This document shows positions 15,874 to 23,391 of a DNA stretch of 33,043 bases, one piece after another. The notes beneath the pieces were generated by a model. That model did no database searches and was not told where the DNA came from. It worked only from the letters and a program-made list of their open reading frames with translations. The DNA is from Bacteroidota bacterium (GTDB lineage: Bacteria; Bacteroidota; Bacteroidia; Palsa-965), in NCBI GenBank assembly GCA_013288325.1, contig JABDCB010000032.1:1-33043 (forward strand). Reading direction: 5' to 3'. Within the stretch, counting starts at the first letter, position 1, and each line of letters begins with the position of its first letter. The translations under genes were made by a program, and so were the position numbers.

Positions 15874-16908
15874 TCAGGGATGTTCTTTAAAAAAGTGGTC
15901 CAGCAAATCAAACAATTTCTGAGGTTCTTCCACCTGAGGATTGTGTCCCGATTTCTCGAAGATCATAAAACTGGCTTGTGGTGCATATTCCTTGTATTGC
16001 AGGGCAAACTTGGGAATAGCTACGCGATCATACCGGCCTGTATAAATCAATAAAGGCATTTTAAGCTGGCCCAGGTCTTTACGAAAATCCATCTTTCCTA
16101 TATCTCCGCCTACTACAAAATCTCCATCGGCCCCAACCAGTTGATAATACAAGGCGGAATTGAATTTATGAGGGTGGGGTATTGATTTTTCAGAAGGAGT
16201 ACGGTTATCTTCCCCTTCAAATTTGGAAGGATTGTAGGCATATAAAAAACCATAAGGTACCTGCCCATAGAGTTTCTGATGAACCGGATCGGATGAGATC
16301 AGCCCCTTTTTTCTTAATGCCATCAACTCCTTCCATATTTCAGGATAATTGCATTCAATTTCGTGGTTCGAATTATCGTCGTTGGCCTGCCACATTTCGG
16401 CACTGAAAAAAGTGTTGGCGAGGATCAAATGAGCAACATGGGATGGATATTTTATGGCATAAGCCTGTGCCAATACACCGCCATACGAATGGCCCAGCAC
16501 ATCTATCTGATCGAACCCCAAAGCCAACCGCATGCCTTCCATATCTTCCACATCTCTGGAAATGCCATATTCACTGGGAGTTCTGGCCGTATCGGAGCGT
16601 CCGCGTCCATACCCATCCATGTACACCAGCAAATGCTTGTCACGCATGGACGTAAATTGGTGCATATAGCTGTGAGAACTGCCTGGTCCGCCGGAAAGCA
16701 GGAAAAGTGGCCTTCCTTTACCTTCCATCTCAACCCAAAGACGGGTATCATGAATTGTCACATACCTTCCGTGCAGAACAGGATTGATGGTGTCTTCGCT
16801 CGTTTGGGTATATGAAAATGCAGGAGTGGTACAACAGATCAGAATAAGCAGTGCTAAATAAAGGGCGGGGTATGGGTGAGTGAGCTTGTTATAACGTATG
16901 GAGCGCAT
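15874..16908 (-). CDS. Exported proline-iminopeptidase-like alpha/beta hydrolase (S33 type)
   Basis: 344 aa. Residues 1-33 are a signal peptide-like segment (hydrophobic PALYLALLILICCTTPAFS). The mature part is an alpha/beta hydrolase with SGGPGSS at 72-78 (a variant of the HGGPG oxyanion motif of prolyl aminopeptidases), MDGYGRGRSD, nucleophile elbow GHSYGG with S141, D294 in TGRYDRVA, and H322 in KSGHNPQVEEP. The triad is complete. Prolyl iminopeptidases remove N-terminal proline, but the S33 family also includes epoxide hydrolases and tripeptidyl peptidases, so the substrate is uncertain. Periplasmic or extracellular location is inferred from the leader. The start is close to the divergent membrane-protein gene, with about 116 bp between the two ATGs. 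Confidence 0.9.
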   Translation of the reverse strand: MRSIRYNKLTHPYPALYLALLILICCTTPAFSYTQTSEDTINPVLHGRYVTIHDTRLWVEMEGKGRPLFLLSGGPGSSHSYMHQFTSMRDKHLLVYMDGYGRGRSDTARTPSEYGISRDVEDMEGMRLALGFDQIDVLGHSYGGVLAQAYAIKYPSHVAHLILANTFFSAEMWQANDDNSNHEIECNYPEIWKELMALRKKGLISSDPVHQKLYGQVPYGFLYAYNPSKFEGEDNRTPSEKSIPHPHKFNSALYYQLVGADGDFVVGGDIGKMDFRKDLGQLKMPLLIYTGRYDRVAIPKFALQYKEYAPQASFMIFEKSGHNPQVEEPQKLFDLLDHFFKEHP

Positions 16909-17024
16909 TTTTTTTGAGTAAATCTAACTAATATTTGGCTGTTTTCCGATCCTCTTGTTTCTTTCGCTGGCGGGTCCAAAAAATATTGATTACTTTGGTT
17001 CAGGATCAGCTTTTTTTGCTTTTT

Positions 17025-18521
17025 ATGCACAAACTTTTTCAGATTCGTATTCCGCGGGCCCTGCAATTACTGGCCTTAATTGTGATAGCCTCTGCATCTT
17101 TCTGGATATTATCTCCCTGGAAGAGTCCCTTTCTTAATTCCGATAATGCCGTTCATATTCTGATGACCTATGACTGTCAGCTTCCGGATGACTTATACTA
17201 CTGGGGGCAGGATCGTTTGGGTAGTTTTATTCCTATGTTGGGGCATTTCATTTATGTTGTTTTGAATACGGCCCCTCCGCTTGCTGCGAGCATTGCTTTG
17301 TATGTCATTCTCTTTTCTACTGTTTTGTTATTGTCGTCTTTTTTTAAACACATAATTACCCGGTTATTGCTTTCCCTGGTTATTTTCTTTCCTATTCATC
17401 AGGTCGACTATATGCTTCGTCTTGGTCACCCATATACAGCCCAGTTCTTTTTTATAGCCCTGTTTCTGTTTTTGCTTAAGAAGTTCTGGTTTGGAAAAGG
17501 ATGGAAGAAGTATTGGATGCTGATTGGCAGCTGCATGGCCCTGGTACTTGCCATGTGGTCGTCCGATATGACGATTGTGGCGCTGATAGCTTTGCTGGTA
17601 ACGGGGATTGTTGTATATATGAATGACAGGAAGCAGGTTGTTACATCCCTGTCTCCTTTTCTGATTCAAGCTACCCTGGCCATAGTCGTGTTCGCTTCCG
17701 GAGTGGCGTTTCTCGTGTATGCCAGATCCGTCAGCAGGCCCGTTGCTGCCTATGATGGCACCTGGATAGGAAGTGCAGAGAATATAATTGCCGGCATGAA
17801 GAAGTATGTGAAGGTATACCTGCATATCCTTATTGGCTGGCAGGGAGTATGGAGCGCTATTCATCATTGGTTATTGTCGGGGATTGTGGCACTATCCTCG
17901 GTACAGTTATTCAAATTGATTTTTCGCGGTAAGATACCACCTATGGTCTTATTCTTTTTATTGAATTTTATAGGAGGGGAGTGTCTGCTTATTATTTCCA
18001 AATGGGTGGCTTTGAATAATTTCAACGGTTGGTATCAGACCTATCCTTATATAAGTCTGATGATCTGTTTATTGTTGTTGATTGATCATGCTGATATCGG
18101 GAAGGCGAGATCAGCCCTGACTGCGGGTATGATATTATTGCTCCTCGTATCGGCCATATCCGTTACCAGGATATATGTATTGAAAATAAACCGTGATTTT
18201 AATGAACGAAGTTTGTCAGAACTAAAAGACCTGCGCCGGCTTGGGCGATGTGGTATTATTGGCGATTATTGGCATTCCTACCTGCCGGCAGCTTTAAATC
18301 CGGAAACAATAAAAGCCACTCCCTATGAAGATGGACGTAGTGAGCGATGCACTGATAGTGTTATGGCTTGCGAAAAAATTTATCTCATTAAAGATGCCTG
18401 GCTGGAAAAATTCCCTCAGGAATACAATGCCTATGGAAGAGTTGTGTATTTCAGCGGCGATTCCCTGAAGTTGAGCGATTGGGAGCTGGGGCTGTATTTG
18501 AGAAGAAAGAAGACAGAATAA
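17025..18521 (+). CDS. Polytopic membrane protein, possibly GT-C-fold glycosyltransferase-like
   Basis: 498 aa from the ATG at 17025; a longer frame begins at a TTG (16935) but adds a poorly hydrophobic segment over the intergenic region, so the ATG is preferred. About ten membrane spans run through the protein, with cytoplasmic Lys/Arg clusters. After the first span comes a loop with SPFLNSDNAVHILM and YYWGQDRLGSFIPML; an acidic residue in the first extracytoplasmic loop is a feature of GT-C (PMT/ArnT-type) glycosyltransferases, which use polyprenyl-linked sugars. That is the only hint of function, so GT-C is inference. The C-terminal tail (about 400-498) is soluble. A TTACTTTG box (16990-16997) just upstream resembles a -7 element. 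Confidence 0.8.
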   Translation: MHKLFQIRIPRALQLLALIVIASASFWILSPWKSPFLNSDNAVHILMTYDCQLPDDLYYWGQDRLGSFIPMLGHFIYVVLNTAPPLAASIALYVILFSTVLLLSSFFKHIITRLLLSLVIFFPIHQVDYMLRLGHPYTAQFFFIALFLFLLKKFWFGKGWKKYWMLIGSCMALVLAMWSSDMTIVALIALLVTGIVVYMNDRKQVVTSLSPFLIQATLAIVVFASGVAFLVYARSVSRPVAAYDGTWIGSAENIIAGMKKYVKVYLHILIGWQGVWSAIHHWLLSGIVALSSVQLFKLIFRGKIPPMVLFFLLNFIGGECLLIISKWVALNNFNGWYQTYPYISLMICLLLLIDHADIGKARSALTAGMILLLLVSAISVTRIYVLKINRDFNERSLSELKDLRRLGRCGIIGDYWHSYLPAALNPETIKATPYEDGRSERCTDSVMACEKIYLIKDAWLEKFPQEYNAYGRVVYFSGDSLKLSDWELGLYLRRKKTE

Positions 18522-18545
18522 AGAAGACAGTGTAAAAAGACAGAA

Positions 18546-20015
18546 TTAAAATACTGCGATTTTAGCATCATATCTTTTTTCATCATCCTGCAGACTGATT
18601 ACATAAATTCCTTTTGGCAGTTGAGTTCCCAGCATCAGTGTATTGCCATCGATGGAAAAGGAAGGAGTGCAGTTCTGCCCAAGCATAGAATAAATACGTA
18701 ATGTTTTAAGAGCCTGAACCGGTATCTGATCGGTATGGATGCTGTTTTCGGATGCCACATAATACATTCTCTGAACGGGCAGGGGAGAGGCTGCAATGTT
18801 TGTAGCTACTCCAACATTGACATAAAGCTTTGCTGCATCAAGTTTACATCCGCTTGCCGGGGATTCCGTTACTTCTACGTATCCGCTTCGTGTTCCGAAA
18901 TGAACCGTGATACTGTTTGTCCCTTGTCCGCTCATAATAGTAGCTCCCGGAGGAACTGTCCAGACGTACGTAGAGCCACTTGTGGAAGGTACACTATACG
19001 TGATTCCGGAAGCAGATACAGACACATTAATGGCACCTGTAATGGAATAAGGGCCGGGTATAAGTTGAAAAAAGTCTGCCGCCCAATACGTGGAATGAAA
19101 ATTTGTTTGTTCAGAAGCATAGGTTCCAACGGCTCCGCCTTTGCGTGGGCAAGCACCGGTATCTACAGCAATGGCATGACCCATTCCGGTAACTTTATAA
19201 AAGTAAACCGCCGGGTTGTTGGTGCTGTCGTTATATATGGAAAGAGAAATGTTTGAATTACCCTGAAAGGCACTGTTTGTTGAATCAACAGTCTGATCGG
19301 CATGATTCAGATTGGTCCATTGTTTCATTAGTTCCGTAGCATTGGTAATATTCACCGTATAATCAACCGTTCCATGAAAGATCGCGAGCTTGGGATACGA
19401 GCCTGTAAAACCGGGATTCTGAGCACGTACCAATGCTCCCCATTGGGCAGGTGTTTTTGTTATTCCGCTGCTCATTGCAGTATAAGCTGTAACGGGATCG
19501 GTAGCCGCTTTGTAGGGAAGGCCTGACATGACGGCACCTTTAGCAATCACATCCGGATAGGCTGCCATCATCACAGAAGTCATTCCACCACCGGCAGAAA
19601 TACCTGTAACAAATACCTCCGATGCATTGATAGCATAATTGGCTTTCATATAATCAATCATCTGTTTTATGCTTAATGCTTCTCCCACATTACGGTTTAC
19701 ATCCGTCGTATCAAACCAGTTAAAACAAAGACTGCTATTATTGGCACTTACCTGTTCGGGATAGATCACATAAAATTTATGCAAATCGGCCAGTTTATTC
19801 CAGCCTGTTTGGGAAGAGAATGTGGTTGCGTTTTCCGTACATCCGTGCATGGCTATAACCAATGGGGCAGGGCCGCTGATCCCTGTTGGTACATATTTAT
19901 ACATATTCAACGCTCCTGGGTTTGTTCCAAAACCGGTAACGGGAGTAATGCTTTGAGCTTTCGCAAGGTGATGAATACACAGCAAAAGCAGGATAAAGTA
20001 TATGTTCTTTTTCAT
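18546..20015 (-). CDS. Secreted PHB-depolymerase-family esterase with T9SS tail
   Basis: 489 aa from the ATG at 20015; a longer frame begins upstream at 20078 but the signal peptide (MKKNIYFILLLLCIHHLAKAQ, residues 2-21 hydrophobic) starts at 20015. The catalytic domain (about 25-340) matches the PHB depolymerase/esterase family: PLVIAMHGCTENATTF (oxyanion region), nucleophile elbow GISAGGG with S140, D218 in HGTVDYT, and H280 in GMGHAIAVDTG. A beta-sandwich PKD-like domain (about 345-425) and a C-terminal T9SS sorting domain (about 440-489, LKTLRIYSMLGQ, LPKGIYVISL) follow. It probably hydrolyses extracellular polyester; acetylxylan or feruloyl esterases of the same family are alternatives. 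A TATCTTTA box (plus 20045-20052) may be its promoter. Confidence 0.88.
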   Translation of the reverse strand: MKKNIYFILLLLCIHHLAKAQSITPVTGFGTNPGALNMYKYVPTGISGPAPLVIAMHGCTENATTFSSQTGWNKLADLHKFYVIYPEQVSANNSSLCFNWFDTTDVNRNVGEALSIKQMIDYMKANYAINASEVFVTGISAGGGMTSVMMAAYPDVIAKGAVMSGLPYKAATDPVTAYTAMSSGITKTPAQWGALVRAQNPGFTGSYPKLAIFHGTVDYTVNITNATELMKQWTNLNHADQTVDSTNSAFQGNSNISLSIYNDSTNNPAVYFYKVTGMGHAIAVDTGACPRKGGAVGTYASEQTNFHSTYWAADFFQLIPGPYSITGAINVSVSASGITYSVPSTSGSTYVWTVPPGATIMSGQGTNSITVHFGTRSGYVEVTESPASGCKLDAAKLYVNVGVATNIAASPLPVQRMYYVASENSIHTDQIPVQALKTLRIYSMLGQNCTPSFSIDGNTLMLGTQLPKGIYVISLQDDEKRYDAKIAVF

Positions 20016-20377
20016 GATAGATCGGCGAAGATGATAGAATACAGTAAAGATAGTACGATATTTTATACGAAAAGGCAAAGCCTCCTTGGAATGACAACCT
20101 TATAGGAGTAAATGCAATAAGCTATTGTTGTTCTGATATGATAGGACACTGATTTTCATGGTGCTCATGCTTCATTATGATTTTGTGATGTCTTGATAAT
20201 CTATAGTCTGTAACGCATAACACGATACAGAAGAGATCAGGGGCTTGAACCTAAGTTCAATGGTGCTTACCGAATTAAGACCGTCGTTTGACGAAATTGA
20301 GGAAATTAACCTGAAGTGGTACGTTGAATTACATAGAAGAGAAAATATAGTCATAAATCAACTAAAAACGAACCGAT
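20016..20377. other. Divergent intergenic region between PHB depolymerase and universal stress gene
   Basis: 362 bp. Contains a weak minus-strand -7-like box (20045-20052) and a perfect inverted repeat, TTGAAC-N4-GTTCAA (20245-20260). A 62-codon plus-strand frame (20245-20433) overlaps the universal stress gene in another frame and is unlikely to be real. Confidence 0.55.
20245..20260. promoter_or_regulatory. Palindromic TTGAAC-N4-GTTCAA, possible operator
   Basis: A perfect 6-bp inverted repeat around CTAA, about 118 bp upstream of the universal stress gene start. The size and spacing suit a dimeric helix-turn-helix regulator. A single occurrence was seen, so this is tentative. Confidence 0.3.
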
Positions 20378-21292
20378 ATGAACACCACCTTTCATATACT
20401 CGTAGCCACCGATTATTCGGAATCTGTACGTAATGCGGAGCGTTATGCAATTCAATTAGCCCAAAATCAGTTGGCTGATGTGGAGTTTTTGCATGTATAT
20501 CATTCTGCATCCCCTCCACCGTTTCCGGCTTTCGATCTGGAACCCTTTATATATGATGCATTTCCTAAAGAGGCTGAATTACTTCAGCAAAGGGTAGAAG
20601 AAATAAAGAAGAGCCTTGGTCTTAACGAAAAAATCAATTTTAGCTGTAAAGTGATTGAAGGAGGTACTATAGAGGAAATTATTACCGAAGCAGAAGCATT
20701 TAGTGCAGATCTGATCCTGATGGGAAAACATGCCAACAAAGGAACGTTTGATTTTTTATGGGGAAGCAATACCTGGAACACGATGCGGGAAGCCCCTTGC
20801 CCTGTGTTGGTAATTCCCGAAGATGGCTTGTACCGTCCGATAAAGAAGATAGCTTACATTACTGAATATAAAGAAGATGAAATAACAGCGATCAATTATC
20901 TAAAGGGAATTGTTTCCGGAAAAGAAAGCACTTCACTGGTGCTGCTTCATATTTCTCCTTTTGGTACTTCCATGCCTTTGGAAAATATTGTTTTTGAAAA
21001 CTTCCTCAAAGACCTAAGCCGGCAATTGCCATATGAAAAATTCTATTTCAGCCTGCTTCACGGAGAAGATGGAATGAAAGTGTTGAATGATTACTGCCAG
21101 AAAGAAGAGATTGACTGGCTGGCTGTATCACCAAACAAATCGTCCATTCTTGAAAGTTTATTCAGTCCCGGAAACAAACTGGCAAAACGGATGAGCTCGG
21201 AAACAATAGTTCCATTACTCGCCATTCCTCCAGGGTACGAAAGAAAAAATGCTTTCTTTATGTATGAAGAAGAATATCATATCGAAACCTAA
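20378..21292 (+). CDS. Tandem-domain universal stress protein (UspA family)
   Basis: 304 aa with two Usp domains (about 1-148 and 152-285). Domain 1 begins FHILVATDYSESVRNAERYA and ends with a nucleotide-binding-like stretch GKHANKG...FLWGSNTW (116-132) and CPVLVIPE. The classical G-x2-G-x9-G(S/T) spacing is altered (G116, G122, G129-S130, with Ala where the second Gly is usual), so ATP binding is uncertain. Domain 2 (KKIAYITEYKED... to VPLLAIPPG) lacks the glycine motif. Tandem Usp proteins of this size are common in Bacteroidota and bind small ligands or partners under stress. It stands alone on the plus strand and converges on the YCII gene with 4 bp between stops. The gene starts at the ATG at 20378. 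Confidence 0.93.
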   Translation: MNTTFHILVATDYSESVRNAERYAIQLAQNQLADVEFLHVYHSASPPPFPAFDLEPFIYDAFPKEAELLQQRVEEIKKSLGLNEKINFSCKVIEGGTIEEIITEAEAFSADLILMGKHANKGTFDFLWGSNTWNTMREAPCPVLVIPEDGLYRPIKKIAYITEYKEDEITAINYLKGIVSGKESTSLVLLHISPFGTSMPLENIVFENFLKDLSRQLPYEKFYFSLLHGEDGMKVLNDYCQKEEIDWLAVSPNKSSILESLFSPGNKLAKRMSSETIVPLLAIPPGYERKNAFFMYEEEYHIET

Positions 21293-21296
21293 GGGG

Positions 21297-21689
21297 TTAT
21301 GCCTGATTCTTTTTATCAGGATAAACGAATCCTGTGGTTTCTACCTTCATTTTAACAGGACGCACTTCTATGCTTGCCGTACTTGTATAAGTAAATTCCG
21401 GGTTTTCTTTAGCCAACTCGATAGCTGATTGCAGGTCTTTGGCAAGCAGATGATAATAACCTACAATCACTTCTTTTCCGGTATGGAATGAGTCTTCTTT
21501 CCATGCTCCGGGGGTGCCCGATAGTATTTTGCCTTCCCGTATCAACGGCTGTGCTGCAATCAGATTTTTTCCTTTCTCCAGCTTCCCGATATATTGATTG
21601 CAGCTGTTTAAAAATTCGAGATCCTGGGCAATGGAAAAGGATGATTTGGAATCTAGCGTATTCCGGATGATAAGCATATATTCTTTCAT
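21297..21689 (-). CDS. YCII-domain protein
   Basis: 130 aa, ferredoxin-like alpha/beta fold. The family's pattern is visible: an N-terminal MKEYMLIIR strand, LIAAQPLIREGKILSG in the middle, KEVIVGYYHLLAKDLQSAIELAKENPEF (about 70-98) and the IEVRPVKM end. YCII-related proteins include dehalogenase- or lyase-like enzymes and many stand-alone proteins of unknown substrate; no catalytic residues can be assigned. It is the last gene of a minus-strand set: formyltransferase-fold protein, then trmO 23 bp later, then this gene 42 bp after trmO. The palindrome CCTGAT-N7-ATCAGG (21302-21320) lies in its last codons and could form a hairpin on both converging transcripts. Confidence 0.85.
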   Translation of the reverse strand: MKEYMLIIRNTLDSKSSFSIAQDLEFLNSCNQYIGKLEKGKNLIAAQPLIREGKILSGTPGAWKEDSFHTGKEVIVGYYHLLAKDLQSAIELAKENPEFTYTSTASIEVRPVKMKVETTGFVYPDKKNQA

Positions 21690-21731
21690 CGTATTATTGT
21701 TTAATTTATTTTTAGATATGTTCCTGTTTAG

Positions 21732-22190
21732 TTATAACCAATAATCCTTCATCAGATCGGTTGCCCAGAAGGGCTGACGGATCTCTCCCCGGGGTTGAAA
21801 TTCCTTCATCACCGGTTTTATATCCAATACAGGGGTGCCATCAATGGCGTCCAGAAATTTTACTTTAAGAGACCTTCCGGAATGTTCTATCAGCTGTACG
21901 GTACAAAGACCTATGGCATTGGGGCGGTCTTTCTTGCGTTGAGCGAATATGCCTGTAATGGGGTAGGCCGGATTACCTCGTGGACGGCCTGAATAGATAA
22001 TATCTCCCGGATCTGACTTGTCGAAATAATAAATAATTTCCAGATGAGAGAAAGCGGATATGCCTTCAAAAGCATCGGTGGGGACAACATCGGCTAATTC
22101 TATTTCCGAAATCACGTCTCCCCAAAAATCATCCGTAGGATTTATTCTCTTATTCCTGACAAATGCTATAGGATTTAATTTTATTTCCAT
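21732..22190 (-). CDS. trmO: tRNA(Thr) m6t6A37 methyltransferase, TsaA/TrmO family
   Basis: 152 aa, the core domain only. Family motifs: LNPIAFVRNKR (5-15), SHLEIIYYFDKSDP (48-61), GIFAQRKKDRPNAIGLCTVQL (80-100) and FLDAIDGTPVLDIKPV (114-129). TrmO uses S-adenosylmethionine to N6-methylate t6A at position 37 of tRNA-Thr(GGU). E. coli TrmO is longer with an extra C-terminal domain; short single-domain versions such as this one are widespread in Bacteroidota and Archaea. The gene is 23 bp downstream of the formyltransferase-fold gene. Function is well supported by the family, though short members have not all been tested. Confidence 0.93.
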   Translation of the reverse strand: MEIKLNPIAFVRNKRINPTDDFWGDVISEIELADVVPTDAFEGISAFSHLEIIYYFDKSDPGDIIYSGRPRGNPAYPITGIFAQRKKDRPNAIGLCTVQLIEHSGRSLKVKFLDAIDGTPVLDIKPVMKEFQPRGEIRQPFWATDLMKDYWL

Positions 22191-22213
22191 AGCATAAAGG
22201 TAAGCGAAACAAT

Positions 22214-23095
22214 TTATTCCAATGGCTGATGGCTGTTATGACGGATCGTCAGACGGTAATCGGTTCTTCTTTCTTTTTGAGCATAGAGGGCGAAAGAGCC
22301 GGATAGCTGAGATGATGATGAGAAACGGGAATAATATAAATATCGGGTCAGTGTCATCCAGGTGTAAGTACCCTGAATTCTGCCCTGGATTTTTACAGGC
22401 TCGAAACATTGTAAATGCTCTAGCTTTTTTAGCGATCTTTTAACATCGTCCAGTCCTTCAATCAATGCATTATGACTAACCCAGCTCCATGTTCTGTGAT
22501 TCTCCCCTTTCTTTAACTGATAATACCCCTGGGTCAGAATCCCACCTTCATCCATTTTATCATTAACCTTTAGCAATGTATATCCAATGTGCCCGTAATC
22601 TTTCTTTAGCAGAGCCCATAAAATGGTATGAAGCCCTTTGTATTCAGGAGTAAGCCCCTCATGAAGAACAAAAGTTCCCAACCGGGGGATAGAATAAAAT
22701 TCCTTCCTGAATTTTACATTGCAACACATGCTGAAAATAATATCCGGAGCCAACCCTTTTGTCAGCTTCAGCCAATGTGCATCGTGAATATTCTTTACCA
22801 GATATTGCGGACATTCAAGCTCCGTCGTATTCAGAAAAAAATCGGGTTTGGTCTTGATAAATGCAGATTCCGGTTTTCGTATATAAATACGGTCATAGCA
22901 ATGAAAAAGAACTTCATTCACTGCGGTCAGAATCCCATACTTTTTGATCCTGCCAACAATCCGTTTAAACCTGTTTGATGCCTTGAACCGGTCAGGTTCA
23001 AGAAACAGACAACATACCACTTCATGCTCCCGTGACACTTCTTTTATATATCTCCGGTTGAAATTATTGTCCCTTCCTGCAAATATGATCTTCAT
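22214..23095 (-). CDS. Formyltransferase-fold protein with altered catalytic motif
   Basis: 293 aa from the ATG at 23095; a longer frame upstream (23140) is less likely because MKIIFAGRDN is the natural Rossmann-like start. The formyltransferase N-terminal domain is recognisable: LAPDIIFSMCCNVKFRKE, then LGTFVLHEGLTPEYKG with H145, and D182 in KVNDKMDEGGILTQ. In methionyl-tRNA and sugar formyltransferases the motif is N-x-H...LLPxYRG with catalytic Asn, His and Asp. Here the Asn position is V143. The C-terminal 90 residues lack a clear C-terminal formyltransferase barrel. Substrate is unknown; sugar N-formyltransferase is one possibility. It heads the operon with trmO and the YCII gene. The altered Asn makes classical 10-formyl-THF chemistry doubtful. 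Confidence 0.82.
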   Translation of the reverse strand: MKIIFAGRDNNFNRRYIKEVSREHEVVCCLFLEPDRFKASNRFKRIVGRIKKYGILTAVNEVLFHCYDRIYIRKPESAFIKTKPDFFLNTTELECPQYLVKNIHDAHWLKLTKGLAPDIIFSMCCNVKFRKEFYSIPRLGTFVLHEGLTPEYKGLHTILWALLKKDYGHIGYTLLKVNDKMDEGGILTQGYYQLKKGENHRTWSWVSHNALIEGLDDVKRSLKKLEHLQCFEPVKIQGRIQGTYTWMTLTRYLYYSRFSSSSQLSGSFALYAQKERRTDYRLTIRHNSHQPLE

Positions 23096-23391
23096 GATAT
23101 TGTATTTAATAAACTGAGATAATAGGGTAACTAATATCACCAGACTTCCATACTCGAAAGGAGATGATGATTTAACGTTTAAGTTGGTTTTTTTAATTTG
23201 ACTGAAGTTTTTTTTGAGACAAACAGGCTGAATATGTATACAAACACCCTTCTAATCACTTTCTATTAGATTGCAAATAATTGCGTTTACCCTGCACTTA
23301 ATAAACCAGCACCCTCATACCATAGAAGGTACCCCTTTACCAGGTTATTAAGGTTTAGAATTGTGTTGTGATTCAACCAACAACACCCGTT

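Noticed and set aside
16935-17024. TTG-initiated N-terminal extension of the membrane protein
   Set aside because: It starts at a rare codon, covers the promoter region, and the ATG at 17025 gives a normal membrane-protein start.
18510-18543. Three AAGACAG copies at 13-14 bp spacing between convergent genes
   Set aside because: Only three short copies in A-rich sequence at the end of a Lys-rich coding tail; likely slippage without function.
20245-20433. 62-residue plus-strand protein
   Set aside because: Overlaps the universal stress gene in another frame, has no homologous features, and covers the palindrome.
21302-21320. Terminator at CCTGAT-N7-ATCAGG
   Set aside because: Six-bp stem inside the last codons of the YCII gene and no U-run after it; too weak to call as a feature.
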